Source of the DNA: Rhizobium sp. Root708
GTDB taxonomy: Bacteria; Pseudomonadota; Alphaproteobacteria; Rhizobiales; Rhizobiaceae
Length of the DNA: 64,000 nucleotides
Direction of reading: 5' to 3'
Assembly: GCF_001429725.1 (NCBI RefSeq)
Contig: NZ_LMHV01000040.1
Span: forward strand, 265,825 to 329,824
The position numbers and the translations under genes were made by a program. The first letter of the stretch is position 1; every line of letters begins with the position of its first letter. The notes under the pieces were generated by a model. That model saw nothing but the letters and a program-made list of their open reading frames with translations. It ran no database searches and was not told the DNA's origin. Shown here in pieces: positions 1 through 8,289 of the stretch.

Positions 1-51
1 TTTGCCCGTTCTTGAGCAAGAACCGGCTGCATTGGGGGAAAACGAGCCCGT

Positions 52-915
52 ATGGCTGACATCACCAAGACCCGCTCTCTGCGTTCGCCGAAAATCGCTG
101 TTCTGCCGGTTTTCGCCATCGTCACCGCGCTAGGCCTTGCTGGCTGCACGACAAGCAACACCTCCGATGCCGTGATACGCATCGACAAGGCGCAGGGCTC
201 TCAGGAAAACATCGCGTCGCTGACCTCGGTCATCAACGCCAATCCGAAGGATCCCGAAGGCTACAACGTCCGCGGCTCGGCCTATGGCCGGGGCGGCGAT
301 TTCCGCCAGGCGCTGAACGACTTCAACACTGCCCTGCAGCTCAATCCGCGCTTCTACCAGGCCTACGCGAACCGCGCCCTGGTCTATCGCAACATGGGCC
401 AGCAACAGCAGGCGATCCAGGACTACAACGCCGCGCTGCAGATCAACCCGAACTACGACGTCGCCCTGATCGGTCGCGGCAACGTTTATCGGACCGCCGG
501 CCAGGACGATGCCGCGTTCAACGATTTCAACAAGGCGATCCAGAACGGCACTACCGACGGTCGCGCCTATCACAATCGCGGTCTGCTCTTCCAGAAGCGC
601 AACCAGCAGGACAAGGCGATCGACGACTTCTCGAAGGCGATCTCGCTGTCGCCGAACGCGCCGGAACCTTATAACGGCCGCGGCATTTCCTACATCGCAC
701 TGAATGACGACGACAACGCGTTCGCCGATTTCAACCACGCGATCGAGCTCAACGGCAACCTGGCGGAATCCTGGGCAAACCAGGCGCTGGTTTACGAGCG
801 CCGCGGCGAAAAGGACAAGGCCGCCCGCTCGTACCGTCATGCGATCGGTCTCGATCAGAAGTATCAGCCGGCAAAGGACGGTCTTGCTCGCGTAGGCGCC
901 TCGACCTCCGGCTAA
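52..915 (+). CDS. TPR-repeat outer-envelope lipoprotein
   Basis: This 287-residue protein has a basic N-terminus, a hydrophobic stretch (about residues 15-29) and a lipobox LAGC with the lipidated cysteine at residue 32, so it should be exported and acylated. From about residue 65 to the end it is a run of roughly six 34-residue tetratricopeptide repeats (recurring patterns such as A-x-x-D-[FY]-N-x-A-[IL]-x-[IL]-[ND]-P). The layout resembles NlpI-like scaffold lipoproteins, but I cannot assign a partner. The ATG at 52 follows a purine-rich GGGGGAA. Only 15 bases separate it from the next gene, so the two may be cotranscribed. Confidence 0.9.
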   Translation: MADITKTRSLRSPKIAVLPVFAIVTALGLAGCTTSNTSDAVIRIDKAQGSQENIASLTSVINANPKDPEGYNVRGSAYGRGGDFRQALNDFNTALQLNPRFYQAYANRALVYRNMGQQQQAIQDYNAALQINPNYDVALIGRGNVYRTAGQDDAAFNDFNKAIQNGTTDGRAYHNRGLLFQKRNQQDKAIDDFSKAISLSPNAPEPYNGRGISYIALNDDDNAFADFNHAIELNGNLAESWANQALVYERRGEKDKAARSYRHAIGLDQKYQPAKDGLARVGASTSG

Positions 916-930
916 GAATGGGAGCAGCCG

Positions 931-1992
931 ATGGCAGCAAGGAAACGAGTTGTCATCATCGGCTCCGGCATTATCGGCGCTTCGATCGCCTGGCACCTGA
1001 GCCGGCGGGACACCGACGTCACCGTGATCGCGGAAGACATCGGCGGCGTCGCCACGCCGAATTCCTTTGCCTGGATCAACGCCAGCTGGGGCAATCCTGA
1101 ATTCTACTTTCGCTTTCGCCGTCGTGCCATGAGGGAATGGAAGCGGCTGTCCGGCGACATCCCAGGCCTGCCCCTCTCCTGGTGTGGCAGCGTCTGCTGG
1201 GATCTTCCGCCTGAACGATTGGAAGCCTTTGCCAGCGAGCATGGCCGTTGGGGTTATGGCATCGAGCGCGTCGGGCGCTTCGAAATATCACGCCGCGAAC
1301 CCTATCTCGCCGCTGTGCCGGATCTTGCGCTGGCCGTCGCCGAGGAAGGCGCCGTGGAACCGGTCCCCGCAGCCAGAATGATGCTCGCCGATGCCGAGGC
1401 ACGCGGCGCACGTTTCGTGACAGGCGATGTCAGCGGCTTCATCAGGCGTGGCGAGCGCATCGCCGGCGTCGTCAGCTCCGCCGGCATGTTCGAGGCCGAT
1501 GATGTGGTTCTGGCGGCGGGAGCCGGCGCCGTTCCATTGGCCGATGGCATCGGCATCACCATCCCCCTCACCACCCCGCCCGGGCTTCTCGTTCACTCGC
1601 GCCCCTTCGAGAAACGTCTGAACGGCCTTGTCATCGCAGCCGAGCTTCATATGCGCCAGACGGCGGATGGCAGAATCGTCGCGGGCAGCGATTTCGGCGG
1701 CAGCGCACCCGGAGCAGATCGTCAGGAGACCGCCGCTGCACTCTTCGCCAAGGTCAAGGCCAGCCTGACCGACAGCGCAGACCTCGCGCTCGAGACATTC
1801 ACCGTCGGCTATCGCCCGACGCCCGCCGATGGCTTCCCCGTGATCGGCAACGCCGGCTGCGACGGGCTCTATGTCGCCATCATGCACTCCGGCGTCACAC
1901 TTGCGCCCCTCGTCGGATTACTCGCCTCTAACGAGATTTTATCGGAGCAATCCGAGCCGGAACTTGCAGCCTTCCGGTTGTCGCGTTTTTGA
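931..1992 (+). CDS. FAD-dependent oxidoreductase (DAO family)
   Basis: The 353-residue protein opens with a Rossmann dinucleotide motif GSGIIG at residues 11-16 and ends with the T-V-G-Y-R-P-T-P-A-D-G-F-P-V-I-G block characteristic of the DAO/glycine oxidase superfamily. This family oxidises amino or imino compounds using FAD. It is soluble, without a signal peptide. The substrate cannot be read from the sequence. The start has GGGAG just upstream and lies 15 bases after the lipoprotein gene. Confidence 0.88.
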   Translation: MAARKRVVIIGSGIIGASIAWHLSRRDTDVTVIAEDIGGVATPNSFAWINASWGNPEFYFRFRRRAMREWKRLSGDIPGLPLSWCGSVCWDLPPERLEAFASEHGRWGYGIERVGRFEISRREPYLAAVPDLALAVAEEGAVEPVPAARMMLADAEARGARFVTGDVSGFIRRGERIAGVVSSAGMFEADDVVLAAGAGAVPLADGIGITIPLTTPPGLLVHSRPFEKRLNGLVIAAELHMRQTADGRIVAGSDFGGSAPGADRQETAAALFAKVKASLTDSADLALETFTVGYRPTPADGFPVIGNAGCDGLYVAIMHSGVTLAPLVGLLASNEILSEQSEPELAAFRLSRF

Positions 1993-2213
1993 TTACATGC
2001 GACATGAATTTGAACGCGCGAAATGCGCGTGACATGTTTTAGTGTGTTGCAAGGATTGGATGCTGTCCCTAACATGCGGCTGCTTCGATAGCAGGCTATT
2101 GGACAACAGAATTCTGTATTGAGGGCAATCGTGGTGATCCAGTTTTTTGCTTTCAGATCCGTCATTGCCTTTGGCGCCAGCATTTTTTCGTTTCCGGAAC
2201 GAAGAAAGTGCTC

Positions 2214-3872
2214 ATGAACCGACGCTTCCGTTTCTTCCCCAAGGCATCGATCGGCACCTACCTGATCGCGATGGCGCTCGCCACGTCGCTTCCCATCTTT
2301 GCGCTTGTTGCCCTGCTTCTCGGCCGGCTCGAAGACAACCAGCGCTCGATCCTCAAGCGTGAAACGGCACAGGACGCAACGGCGCTTGCCCGATCCGTCG
2401 ACCGGCAGCTGCAGGATATGGCTACAACCCTTAGGTTGTTATCGACGTCCCCTGAACTCGAGCATAACGACTTCGCGGCCTTTCACGAGCGCACGGAGAC
2501 GGCCCTGCGTGCCGATACGCTTTACGTCATTGCGACCGAGGCGAACGGACAACAGCTCCTGAACACCCGCGTCGATTTCGGCGGTCAGCTCCACCAGGTC
2601 GGCAACATGCCGTCGCTGGAATCCGCCTTGAAATCGGGCCGCATAGAAGCCTCGGATGTCTTTCGCGGCCGCACGAGCGGCGATTGGGTCTATAGCGTCA
2701 CGATGCCGATCAAGATCGGCCGTGTCGCGGCGCTGATCATCACACAGAACGCGCGCGATCTTGCCAAGATCGTCTCGACCGAAGGCCTTCCCTCGGGCTG
2801 GTCCGCGGCCATCATCGATCAGGGCGGGCATGTCGTCGCCTCTGTCGGCGCGAGCAACATCGGCTTCGGGGAAGCATTCGATCCTCGTATCTTGCCGTCG
2901 CTCGTCGATTCCAGTGGCGTCTATGAAGACTCGGCGGTGCTGCCACGAACGCTGCTCGGCTACGCGCAGATACCCGGCTGGTCCTGGAAGGCGATCGTCT
3001 GGGGACCGATGGCAACCGCGCAATCTTCTATCCTGACGACCTGGCGCTTCCTCATCATCGGCGGCCTCGCCCTGCTTGTCGTCGCGGTCCTCGCCGCCTA
3101 CGTGGTTGCCCGACAGGTCCGGACCACCATCCGCGCGATCGCCGATATGGCGATCCGCATGGGTGAAGGCCAGATCGTCGCTCCGATCGAAACCAGCGTC
3201 ATCGAAGCCAACCAGGTCGCCGTTGCGCTTTCCAACGCCTCCTTCGATCGCAGCCAGACTGAAGACCGGCTGCATTTTGTCATGAACGAACTGGTTCACC
3301 GCACAAAGAACCTGCTGGCGCTCACCCAAGCCATGATGCGCCAGTTGGCCAGGCAAAGCGGTACGGTGCAGGAGTTCCAGGCGGCGGTCTCGGACCGTCT
3401 CAACGGCCTCTCCCGTTCCATCCAGCTCCTGACCAGCGAGCAATGGGCGGGCGCTTCACTCCGGCGCGTCGTCGACATCCACCTCGACGCCTTCCCGCAG
3501 GCCCTGCCGCAGATCGAGATCATCGGCAACGACTTCATCCTGAAGCCGGAAGCCGTCCAGAACCTCGGCCTGGCGATTCATGAGTTGGCGACCAACTCGG
3601 TCAAGTACGGTGCGCTTTCGGTGCCGCAGGGCCGCATCCGCTTCTATTGGCAGACCATCCAGGAAGAATGGCATACCGAGGAGATGCTGCGCTTCATCTG
3701 GGAAGAACTGGATGGGCCTCCGGTGCGGACGCCGACCCATACGGGCTTCGGAACGACCGTGATCAAGAACCACGCTGCCGCCGCTTTCAGCGGTACGGTG
3801 ACAATCGACTTCCTGCCGAGCGGCCTGCGCTGGGAACTCACGGGCCCCCGCCGCGTGCTGGAGCGAAAGTAA
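2214..3872 (+). CDS. HWE-family sensor histidine kinase with extracytoplasmic sensor domain
   Basis: From the ATG at 2214 (a GTG two codons earlier is possible) the protein is 552 residues. A first membrane helix (about 14-34) and a second (about 278-298) enclose a periplasmic Cache-like sensor; a HAMP-like linker follows. The phosphoacceptor His is about residue 362 in ELVHRTKNLLAL, the N box is HELATNSVKYGALS near 456-469, and a W-E-E motif followed by GFGTTVI marks the HWE/HisKA_2 type common in rhizobia. No response regulator or anti-sigma factor gene is adjacent, so this is an orphan kinase here. A hairpin terminator follows. Confidence 0.9.
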   Translation: MNRRFRFFPKASIGTYLIAMALATSLPIFALVALLLGRLEDNQRSILKRETAQDATALARSVDRQLQDMATTLRLLSTSPELEHNDFAAFHERTETALRADTLYVIATEANGQQLLNTRVDFGGQLHQVGNMPSLESALKSGRIEASDVFRGRTSGDWVYSVTMPIKIGRVAALIITQNARDLAKIVSTEGLPSGWSAAIIDQGGHVVASVGASNIGFGEAFDPRILPSLVDSSGVYEDSAVLPRTLLGYAQIPGWSWKAIVWGPMATAQSSILTTWRFLIIGGLALLVVAVLAAYVVARQVRTTIRAIADMAIRMGEGQIVAPIETSVIEANQVAVALSNASFDRSQTEDRLHFVMNELVHRTKNLLALTQAMMRQLARQSGTVQEFQAAVSDRLNGLSRSIQLLTSEQWAGASLRRVVDIHLDAFPQALPQIEIIGNDFILKPEAVQNLGLAIHELATNSVKYGALSVPQGRIRFYWQTIQEEWHTEEMLRFIWEELDGPPVRTPTHTGFGTTVIKNHAAAAFSGTVTIDFLPSGLRWELTGPRRVLERK

Positions 3873-3894
3873 GCCGCCGTTTACACAAAAGAAA

Positions 3895-3913
3895 AGGGCG
3901 CGAAACGCGCCCT
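3895..3913. terminator. Bidirectional hairpin terminator between the kinase and pntB
   Basis: AGGGCGCG-AAA-CGCGCCCT forms an 8-bp perfect stem with a 3-base loop between two convergent genes, with A-rich sequence on its left side that becomes a U-run for the pntB transcript. Confidence 0.75.
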
Positions 3914-3942
3914 CTCGATTGGATTATCGGACCTGATGATAA

Positions 3943-5337
3943 TCAGTGGCCGATCGCCTTGTTGATTTCCTCGGTGACCTTCTTGGCATCGCCGAGCAGC
4001 ATCATCGTGCCGTCCTTGTAAAACAGCGTATTGTCGATGCCGGCATAGCCGGAGCCGAGCGAGCGCTTGACGAACAGGCAGGTCTTGGCCTTGTCGACAT
4101 CGAGGATCGGCATCCCGTAGATCGGCGAGGTCTTGTCGTCGCGCGCCGCCGGATTGGTGACGTCGTTGGCACCGATGACATAGGCAACGTCGGCCTGGGC
4201 AAACTCCGAATTGATGTCCTCGAGCTCGAAGACCTCGTCGTAAGGTACATTCGCCTCGGCCAGCAGTACGTTCATATGACCGGGCATGCGGCCCGCGACC
4301 GGGTGGATCGCGTACTTCACCTCGACGCCGTTCTTCTTCAGATTGTCGGTCATTTCGCGAAGGGCGTGCTGCGCCTGCGCCACTGCCATGCCGTAGCCCG
4401 GCACGATGATGACCTTCGAGGCGTTCGCCATCAGATAGGCGGCATCCTCCGCCGAACCGAGCTTGACGGTCTTGTCGGAATTGTCCGTGCTGCCACTCAC
4501 CGTCTCGCCGCCGAAGCCGCCGAGGATGACCGAGATGAACGAGCGGTTCATGCCCTTGCACATGATGTAGGAGAGGATTGCCCCTGACGAGCCGACCAGA
4601 GCGCCTGTTATGATCAGCGCCAGATTGCCGAGCGTGAAGCCGATGCCGGCGGCGGCCCATCCCGAATAGGAGTTCAGCATCGACACGACGACAGGCATGT
4701 CGGCGCCGCCGATCGGCACGATCAGCAGGACACCGAGCGCCAGCGACAGGACGACGACCGCCCAGAAATCGAAATGGCTTTCCGTTGCGGCGAGGCCGAC
4801 GATGAACAGCACGATCAGCGCCAACAGCACGATATTGATCACGTGCCGGAACGGCAGCATGATCGGCTTGCCGGACATGCGCCCGTCAAGCTTCAGGAAG
4901 GCGATAATCGAGCCGGTGAAGGTCAAGGCGCCGATCGCAACGCCAAGCGCCATTTCGATCCGCGCCTCGGTGTGGATCTCGCCGATGTTGCCGATGCCGA
5001 AGGACGAGGGCGTGTAGAGTGCCGAAGCCGCGACCAGCACGGCGGCAAGGCCGACCAGCGAGTGGAACCCGGCAACCAGCTGCGGCATCGAGGTCATCGG
5101 AATGACGCGGGCGATGTAGGCGCCTGCGCCGCCGCCGATGGCGAGGCCGAGGATGATCAGCAGGAGGCCGCCGAAGGACGGGGTCGCCAGCGTCAGCGTG
5201 GTGAGGATGGCGATACCCATGCCGGCCATGCCGTAGAGATTGCCCTTACGGCTGGTGGCCGGATGGGAAAGGCCGCGCAATGCCAGGATGAAAAGAACGC
5301 CGGACACAAGATAAAGGAAGGCTGCGATACTGTTCAT
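3943..5337 (-). CDS. pntB: NAD(P) transhydrogenase subunit beta
   Basis: The 464-residue membrane subunit of proton-translocating transhydrogenase, which uses the proton gradient to transfer hydride from NADH to NADP+. An N-terminal set of eight or more membrane segments is followed by the NADP(H)-binding domain III with VPGYGMAVAQAQHALREM and the VIGANDVTNPAA and GMPILDV blocks. I chose the ATG at 5337 (MNSIAAFLY) because upstream in-frame sequence is the end of pntAB in another frame. It is the last gene of pntAA-pntAB-pntB and lies 7 bases after pntAB. Confidence 0.97.
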   Translation of the reverse strand: MNSIAAFLYLVSGVLFILALRGLSHPATSRKGNLYGMAGMGIAILTTLTLATPSFGGLLLIILGLAIGGGAGAYIARVIPMTSMPQLVAGFHSLVGLAAVLVAASALYTPSSFGIGNIGEIHTEARIEMALGVAIGALTFTGSIIAFLKLDGRMSGKPIMLPFRHVINIVLLALIVLFIVGLAATESHFDFWAVVVLSLALGVLLIVPIGGADMPVVVSMLNSYSGWAAAGIGFTLGNLALIITGALVGSSGAILSYIMCKGMNRSFISVILGGFGGETVSGSTDNSDKTVKLGSAEDAAYLMANASKVIIVPGYGMAVAQAQHALREMTDNLKKNGVEVKYAIHPVAGRMPGHMNVLLAEANVPYDEVFELEDINSEFAQADVAYVIGANDVTNPAARDDKTSPIYGMPILDVDKAKTCLFVKRSLGSGYAGIDNTLFYKDGTMMLLGDAKKVTEEINKAIGH

Positions 5338-5344
5338 GCGGTCC

Positions 5345-5743
5345 TCACTTGTCCTTCTTCTTGTACATCGCCAGCATGCGCTGGGTGACAAGGAAGCCGC
5401 CAAAGATGTTCACCGAGACGAGAACGAGCGCGACAAAGCCGAAGCCGGTTGCAAGCCCGCTCGTCGAAATGCCGACCGCCAGAAGCGCGCCGACGACGAT
5501 GACCGAGGAGATCGCGTTTGTGACCGCCATCAGCGGCGTGTGCAACGCCGGCGTTACCGACCAGACGACGTAGTAACCGACGAAGATCGCCAGCACGAAG
5601 ATCGCGAACTGGAACACGAAGGGATCGATCGCGCCGCCGGTGGCGGCACTTGCGGCCTCCGGTGCGTGGGCCGCAGCCGCCGTCACGGCGCTCACGGCCT
5701 GGTTCAATTGCTCCAGCGCCTTGTCCATTGTTTCACCGGCCAT
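5345..5743 (-). CDS. pntAB: NAD(P) transhydrogenase subunit alpha part 2
   Basis: A 132-residue protein with three predicted membrane helices ([20 protein letters not shown], the [16 protein letters not shown] block and the [21 protein letters not shown] block). It corresponds to the C-terminal membrane part of the single-chain E. coli PntA, split off as a separate subunit in alphaproteobacteria. The first ~45 residues are Ala-rich and poorly conserved. Its ATG overlaps the stop of pntAA by one base (TGATG), indicating translational coupling. Confidence 0.95.
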   Translation of the reverse strand: MAGETMDKALEQLNQAVSAVTAAAAHAPEAASAATGGAIDPFVFQFAIFVLAIFVGYYVVWSVTPALHTPLMAVTNAISSVIVVGALLAVGISTSGLATGFGFVALVLVSVNIFGGFLVTQRMLAMYKKKDK

Positions 5744-6891
5744 CAGTTATCCCCCTTCTTCGCGCCGCCGAATGCCGGGTGCACGACTTCACCCGCATGC
5801 GTCAGCATCGTCGCCTTGATCAGCTCGTCCTCGAGATTGAGGGCAATCGCCTTCGTCTCCTTGTTGACCATGGTATCGAGGAAGGTGACGAGGTTCTTGG
5901 CGTAGAGTGCCGAGGCGCTGGCCGCGATCCGACCGGACATGTTTGCGTAACCGATGACGCGTACGCCATCGACGTCGGCGACCTTGCCCGGCTTGACGCC
6001 TTCGATATTGCCGCCGCGTTCGACGGCGAGATCGACGGCAACCGCACCCGGCTTCATCGACTTCAGCATCTCGCGCGAAACCAACCTTGGTGCCGGGCGC
6101 CCCGGGATCAGGGCCGTGGTGATGACGATATCCTGCTTGGCGATATGATCGGCAACGAGTGCCGCCTGCTTCGCCTGGTATTCCCTGGACATTTCCTTGG
6201 CGTAGCCGCCGGCGGTCTCGGCCGCCTTGAACTCCTCGTCCTCGACGGCGATGAACTTCGCGCCAAGCGAGGCAACCTGTTCCTTGGCCGCCGGACGAAC
6301 GTCGGTCGCCGATACGGCCGCACCGAGGCGACGCGCCGTGGCAATCGCCTGCAGGCCGGCGACACCGGCGCCCATGACGAACACCTTCGCCGCCGGAACA
6401 GTGCCGGCTGCCGTCATCATCATCGGCATGGCACGATCATAGACCGCCGCCGCTTCGATGACCGCCTGGTAGCCTGCAAGGTTAGCCTGTGAGGACAGAA
6501 CGTCCATCGACTGCGCGCGGGTGATGCGCGGCATCAGCTCCATTGCGAAGCTGGAAAGCCCGGCCTTGGCCATGGCGGCGATCGCCTCGTCATTGCCGTA
6601 AGGGTCCATGATCGCGATCACGATCGCGCCGCTCTTGTAGCCGCTGATCTCTTCGTCGGTCGGGCGCCGAACCTTCAGCACCACATCGGCGGTCGCAGCA
6701 GCACCGACCGAACCGATCCGTGCGCCGACCGCCTCGAATTCCGCATCCGGAATTTTCGACTTCGCACCGGCACCAGCCTCAACGACAACGTCGAGGCCAA
6801 GACCGATCATTTTCTTTACGGTTTCGACTGACGCGGCAACGCGCGTCTCGTCCCCCGTGGTTTCTTTCGCCACAAAAACAAGGTTGCCCAA
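5743..6891 (-). CDS. pntAA: NAD(P) transhydrogenase subunit alpha part 1 (NAD-binding domain I)
   Basis: A 382-residue soluble subunit that binds NAD(H) and docks on the membrane part. It shows the alanine dehydrogenase/PNT fold: [11 protein letters not shown] near the N-terminus, the nucleotide-binding [20 protein letters not shown] around residues 170-190, the mobile loop region GGYAKEMS, and [12 protein letters not shown]. It is the first gene of the pnt operon; a small COX IV-like gene lies about 100 bases upstream on the same strand. Confidence 0.97.
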   Translation of the reverse strand: MGNLVFVAKETTGDETRVAASVETVKKMIGLGLDVVVEAGAGAKSKIPDAEFEAVGARIGSVGAAATADVVLKVRRPTDEEISGYKSGAIVIAIMDPYGNDEAIAAMAKAGLSSFAMELMPRITRAQSMDVLSSQANLAGYQAVIEAAAVYDRAMPMMMTAAGTVPAAKVFVMGAGVAGLQAIATARRLGAAVSATDVRPAAKEQVASLGAKFIAVEDEEFKAAETAGGYAKEMSREYQAKQAALVADHIAKQDIVITTALIPGRPAPRLVSREMLKSMKPGAVAVDLAVERGGNIEGVKPGKVADVDGVRVIGYANMSGRIAASASALYAKNLVTFLDTMVNKETKAIALNLEDELIKATMLTHAGEVVHPAFGGAKKGDN

Positions 6892-6993
6892 CCGCCCCTC
6901 CTCCGGGTCAGCCAGTCTGTCGCAGGTCCTCCCCTGCCCAGCCCGAGCACTCAGTCAAAGCTTTTTGGAAAAGCCGCTCCCCCGAAGCCGCGC

Positions 6994-7218
6994 TTAGCGC
7001 AGCAGGACGAGGCCCGCGATGAAAACCGCCAACATCACGACGATACCGCCGAGGAAGCCGGCGCCGGTGAAGAAGCCCGCCGCCATGCCAACCAGGAGAG
7101 CGACCAGGAACAACGTGCCGTACTTCGCAGCCGCGAGGAACATGTTGTAGGTGTGCTCATGTTCCTTGTAGTCCATCGGCGCGCCAACTTCGGCAGGTCC
7201 GGTGTTATGCTCGGCCAT
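6994..7218 (-). CDS. Small aa3-type cytochrome c oxidase subunit IV-like membrane protein
   Basis: From the ATG at 7218 this is a 74-residue protein with a short hydrophilic N-terminus containing YKEHEHTYNMFL, then two hydrophobic segments. This pattern is that of the bacterial aa3 oxidase subunit IV family (COX4_pro_2). The longer in-frame reading upstream runs through intergenic DNA and is rejected. It lies directly upstream of pntAA on the same strand and may share its transcript. Its function with transhydrogenase rather than oxidase is unknown. Confidence 0.8.
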   Translation of the reverse strand: MAEHNTGPAEVGAPMDYKEHEHTYNMFLAAAKYGTLFLVALLVGMAAGFFTGAGFLGGIVVMLAVFIAGLVLLR

Positions 7219-7337
7219 GAATATCGTCTCCCTCATAATATCAAGCGCATGGCCTCGGCCATAACAGTCATGATTCCTCGATCCCACGAGGAAAATTCCC
7301 TTGAGAGGGATTACACAAAGCCTTGGGAAAGCGCAAT

Positions 7338-7373
7338 GCATGAGAATGCCGCAGCGGGACGGCATTCTCATGC
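7338..7373. terminator. Strong hairpin between the COX IV-like gene and the acyl-amino-acid synthase
   Basis: GCATGAGAATGCCG and CGGCATTCTCATGC form a perfect 14-bp stem with an 8-base loop, 17 bases beyond the stop of the minus-strand synthase gene. There is no clean U-run, so it may also work as an RNA 3' stabiliser. Confidence 0.6.
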
Positions 7374-7389
7374 AATTCAGTGCATCGGA

Positions 7390-8142
7390 TCAGAGCGGCA
7401 GGTCGGTGCCGAACTCGCCCTCGGGAACGAAGCGCGCCGTCGGGATGATCGTCAGCGGCGGCAGCGTGTCTTCGGGATTGCGCGAGAACATCATGCGTTG
7501 CTCGCTGGCGCTCGAGATGAAGAACGGATAGCGCGTCAGAAGCTTGCGCCCCACTTCGATCACGTTCGTCGCCATCAGCGTCATGTCGATACCGTAGTTC
7601 TTCGCCAGCTGGCCGGGCACGATCGTATCGGCATAGAAGACCCGCTTGTAGAAAGCGGCATGCGGAGGGCGGCAGAACTGCAGCACGCGATCGGCGCGGA
7701 AATAGGCTGCGGCGACAATGCTCGGCCGCAGCGTCAGATAGGGGATCCAGGGCAGATCGGCACTCAGATCCGGGTCGGCGGCGAAACGCGCCGGATCGAT
7801 CAAGGTCAGCCCGGCATCGAGCAGCGCGTCCATCGCCCAGGGAAAAGCACCCGCCGACTGGCTGACGCGATGCTCGGGTGTCACATAATGGAGCCGTATG
7901 GTACTGACCAGTTCCCCATAATAGTACAGGCCGAAGACATGCGCGTGGCTGTCGAAATCGGTGGCATCTAGCAGTCCTTTCGGAGCGAGCGCCAGGACAT
8001 CGTGGGCCTTGTAAGCCTTGTAGCGCAGGCGCTCCACCTCGACCATGTCCTCGCTGCTTTCCATGCGGCGATACTCGACGTGATCCAAAACTTCCAAAAG
8101 CTTGCTGCTGAAATCACTGCGCGCGAAAAGTGTCTCTGACAT
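7390..8142 (-). CDS. N-acyl amino acid synthase FeeM/LuxI-like (GNAT-fold acyltransferase)
   Basis: A 250-residue protein of the autoinducer-synthase-like FeeM group, which transfer acyl chains from acyl carrier protein to an amino acid or amine. Features seen are the early E-x-x-R-Y-K-A-Y block near residues 38-46, an acidic SHAHVFGLYYYGELVSTIRLH strand region typical of the LuxI/FeeM GNAT core, then TLRPSIVAAAYFRADRVLQ and a C-terminal ATNVIEVGRKLLTRY. No LuxR-type regulator is next to it. It lies between pnt and a GGDEF-EAL gene and is transcribed alone. The product molecule cannot be predicted. Confidence 0.75.
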   Translation of the reverse strand: MSETLFARSDFSSKLLEVLDHVEYRRMESSEDMVEVERLRYKAYKAHDVLALAPKGLLDATDFDSHAHVFGLYYYGELVSTIRLHYVTPEHRVSQSAGAFPWAMDALLDAGLTLIDPARFAADPDLSADLPWIPYLTLRPSIVAAAYFRADRVLQFCRPPHAAFYKRVFYADTIVPGQLAKNYGIDMTLMATNVIEVGRKLLTRYPFFISSASEQRMMFSRNPEDTLPPLTIIPTARFVPEGEFGTDLPL

Positions 8143-8289
8143 TTGTGCCCATCCGGTGTTAACGGAATATTAATCATCCGACAAAGGCACTTAACGCAAG
8201 GCAATCTGACAATTTGCATCGAATTTAAGATATTAAGGTTAATGCGGCCTGCAATCTAAAGTCTGCTCCCGCCTTACACGGCGAGAGGT

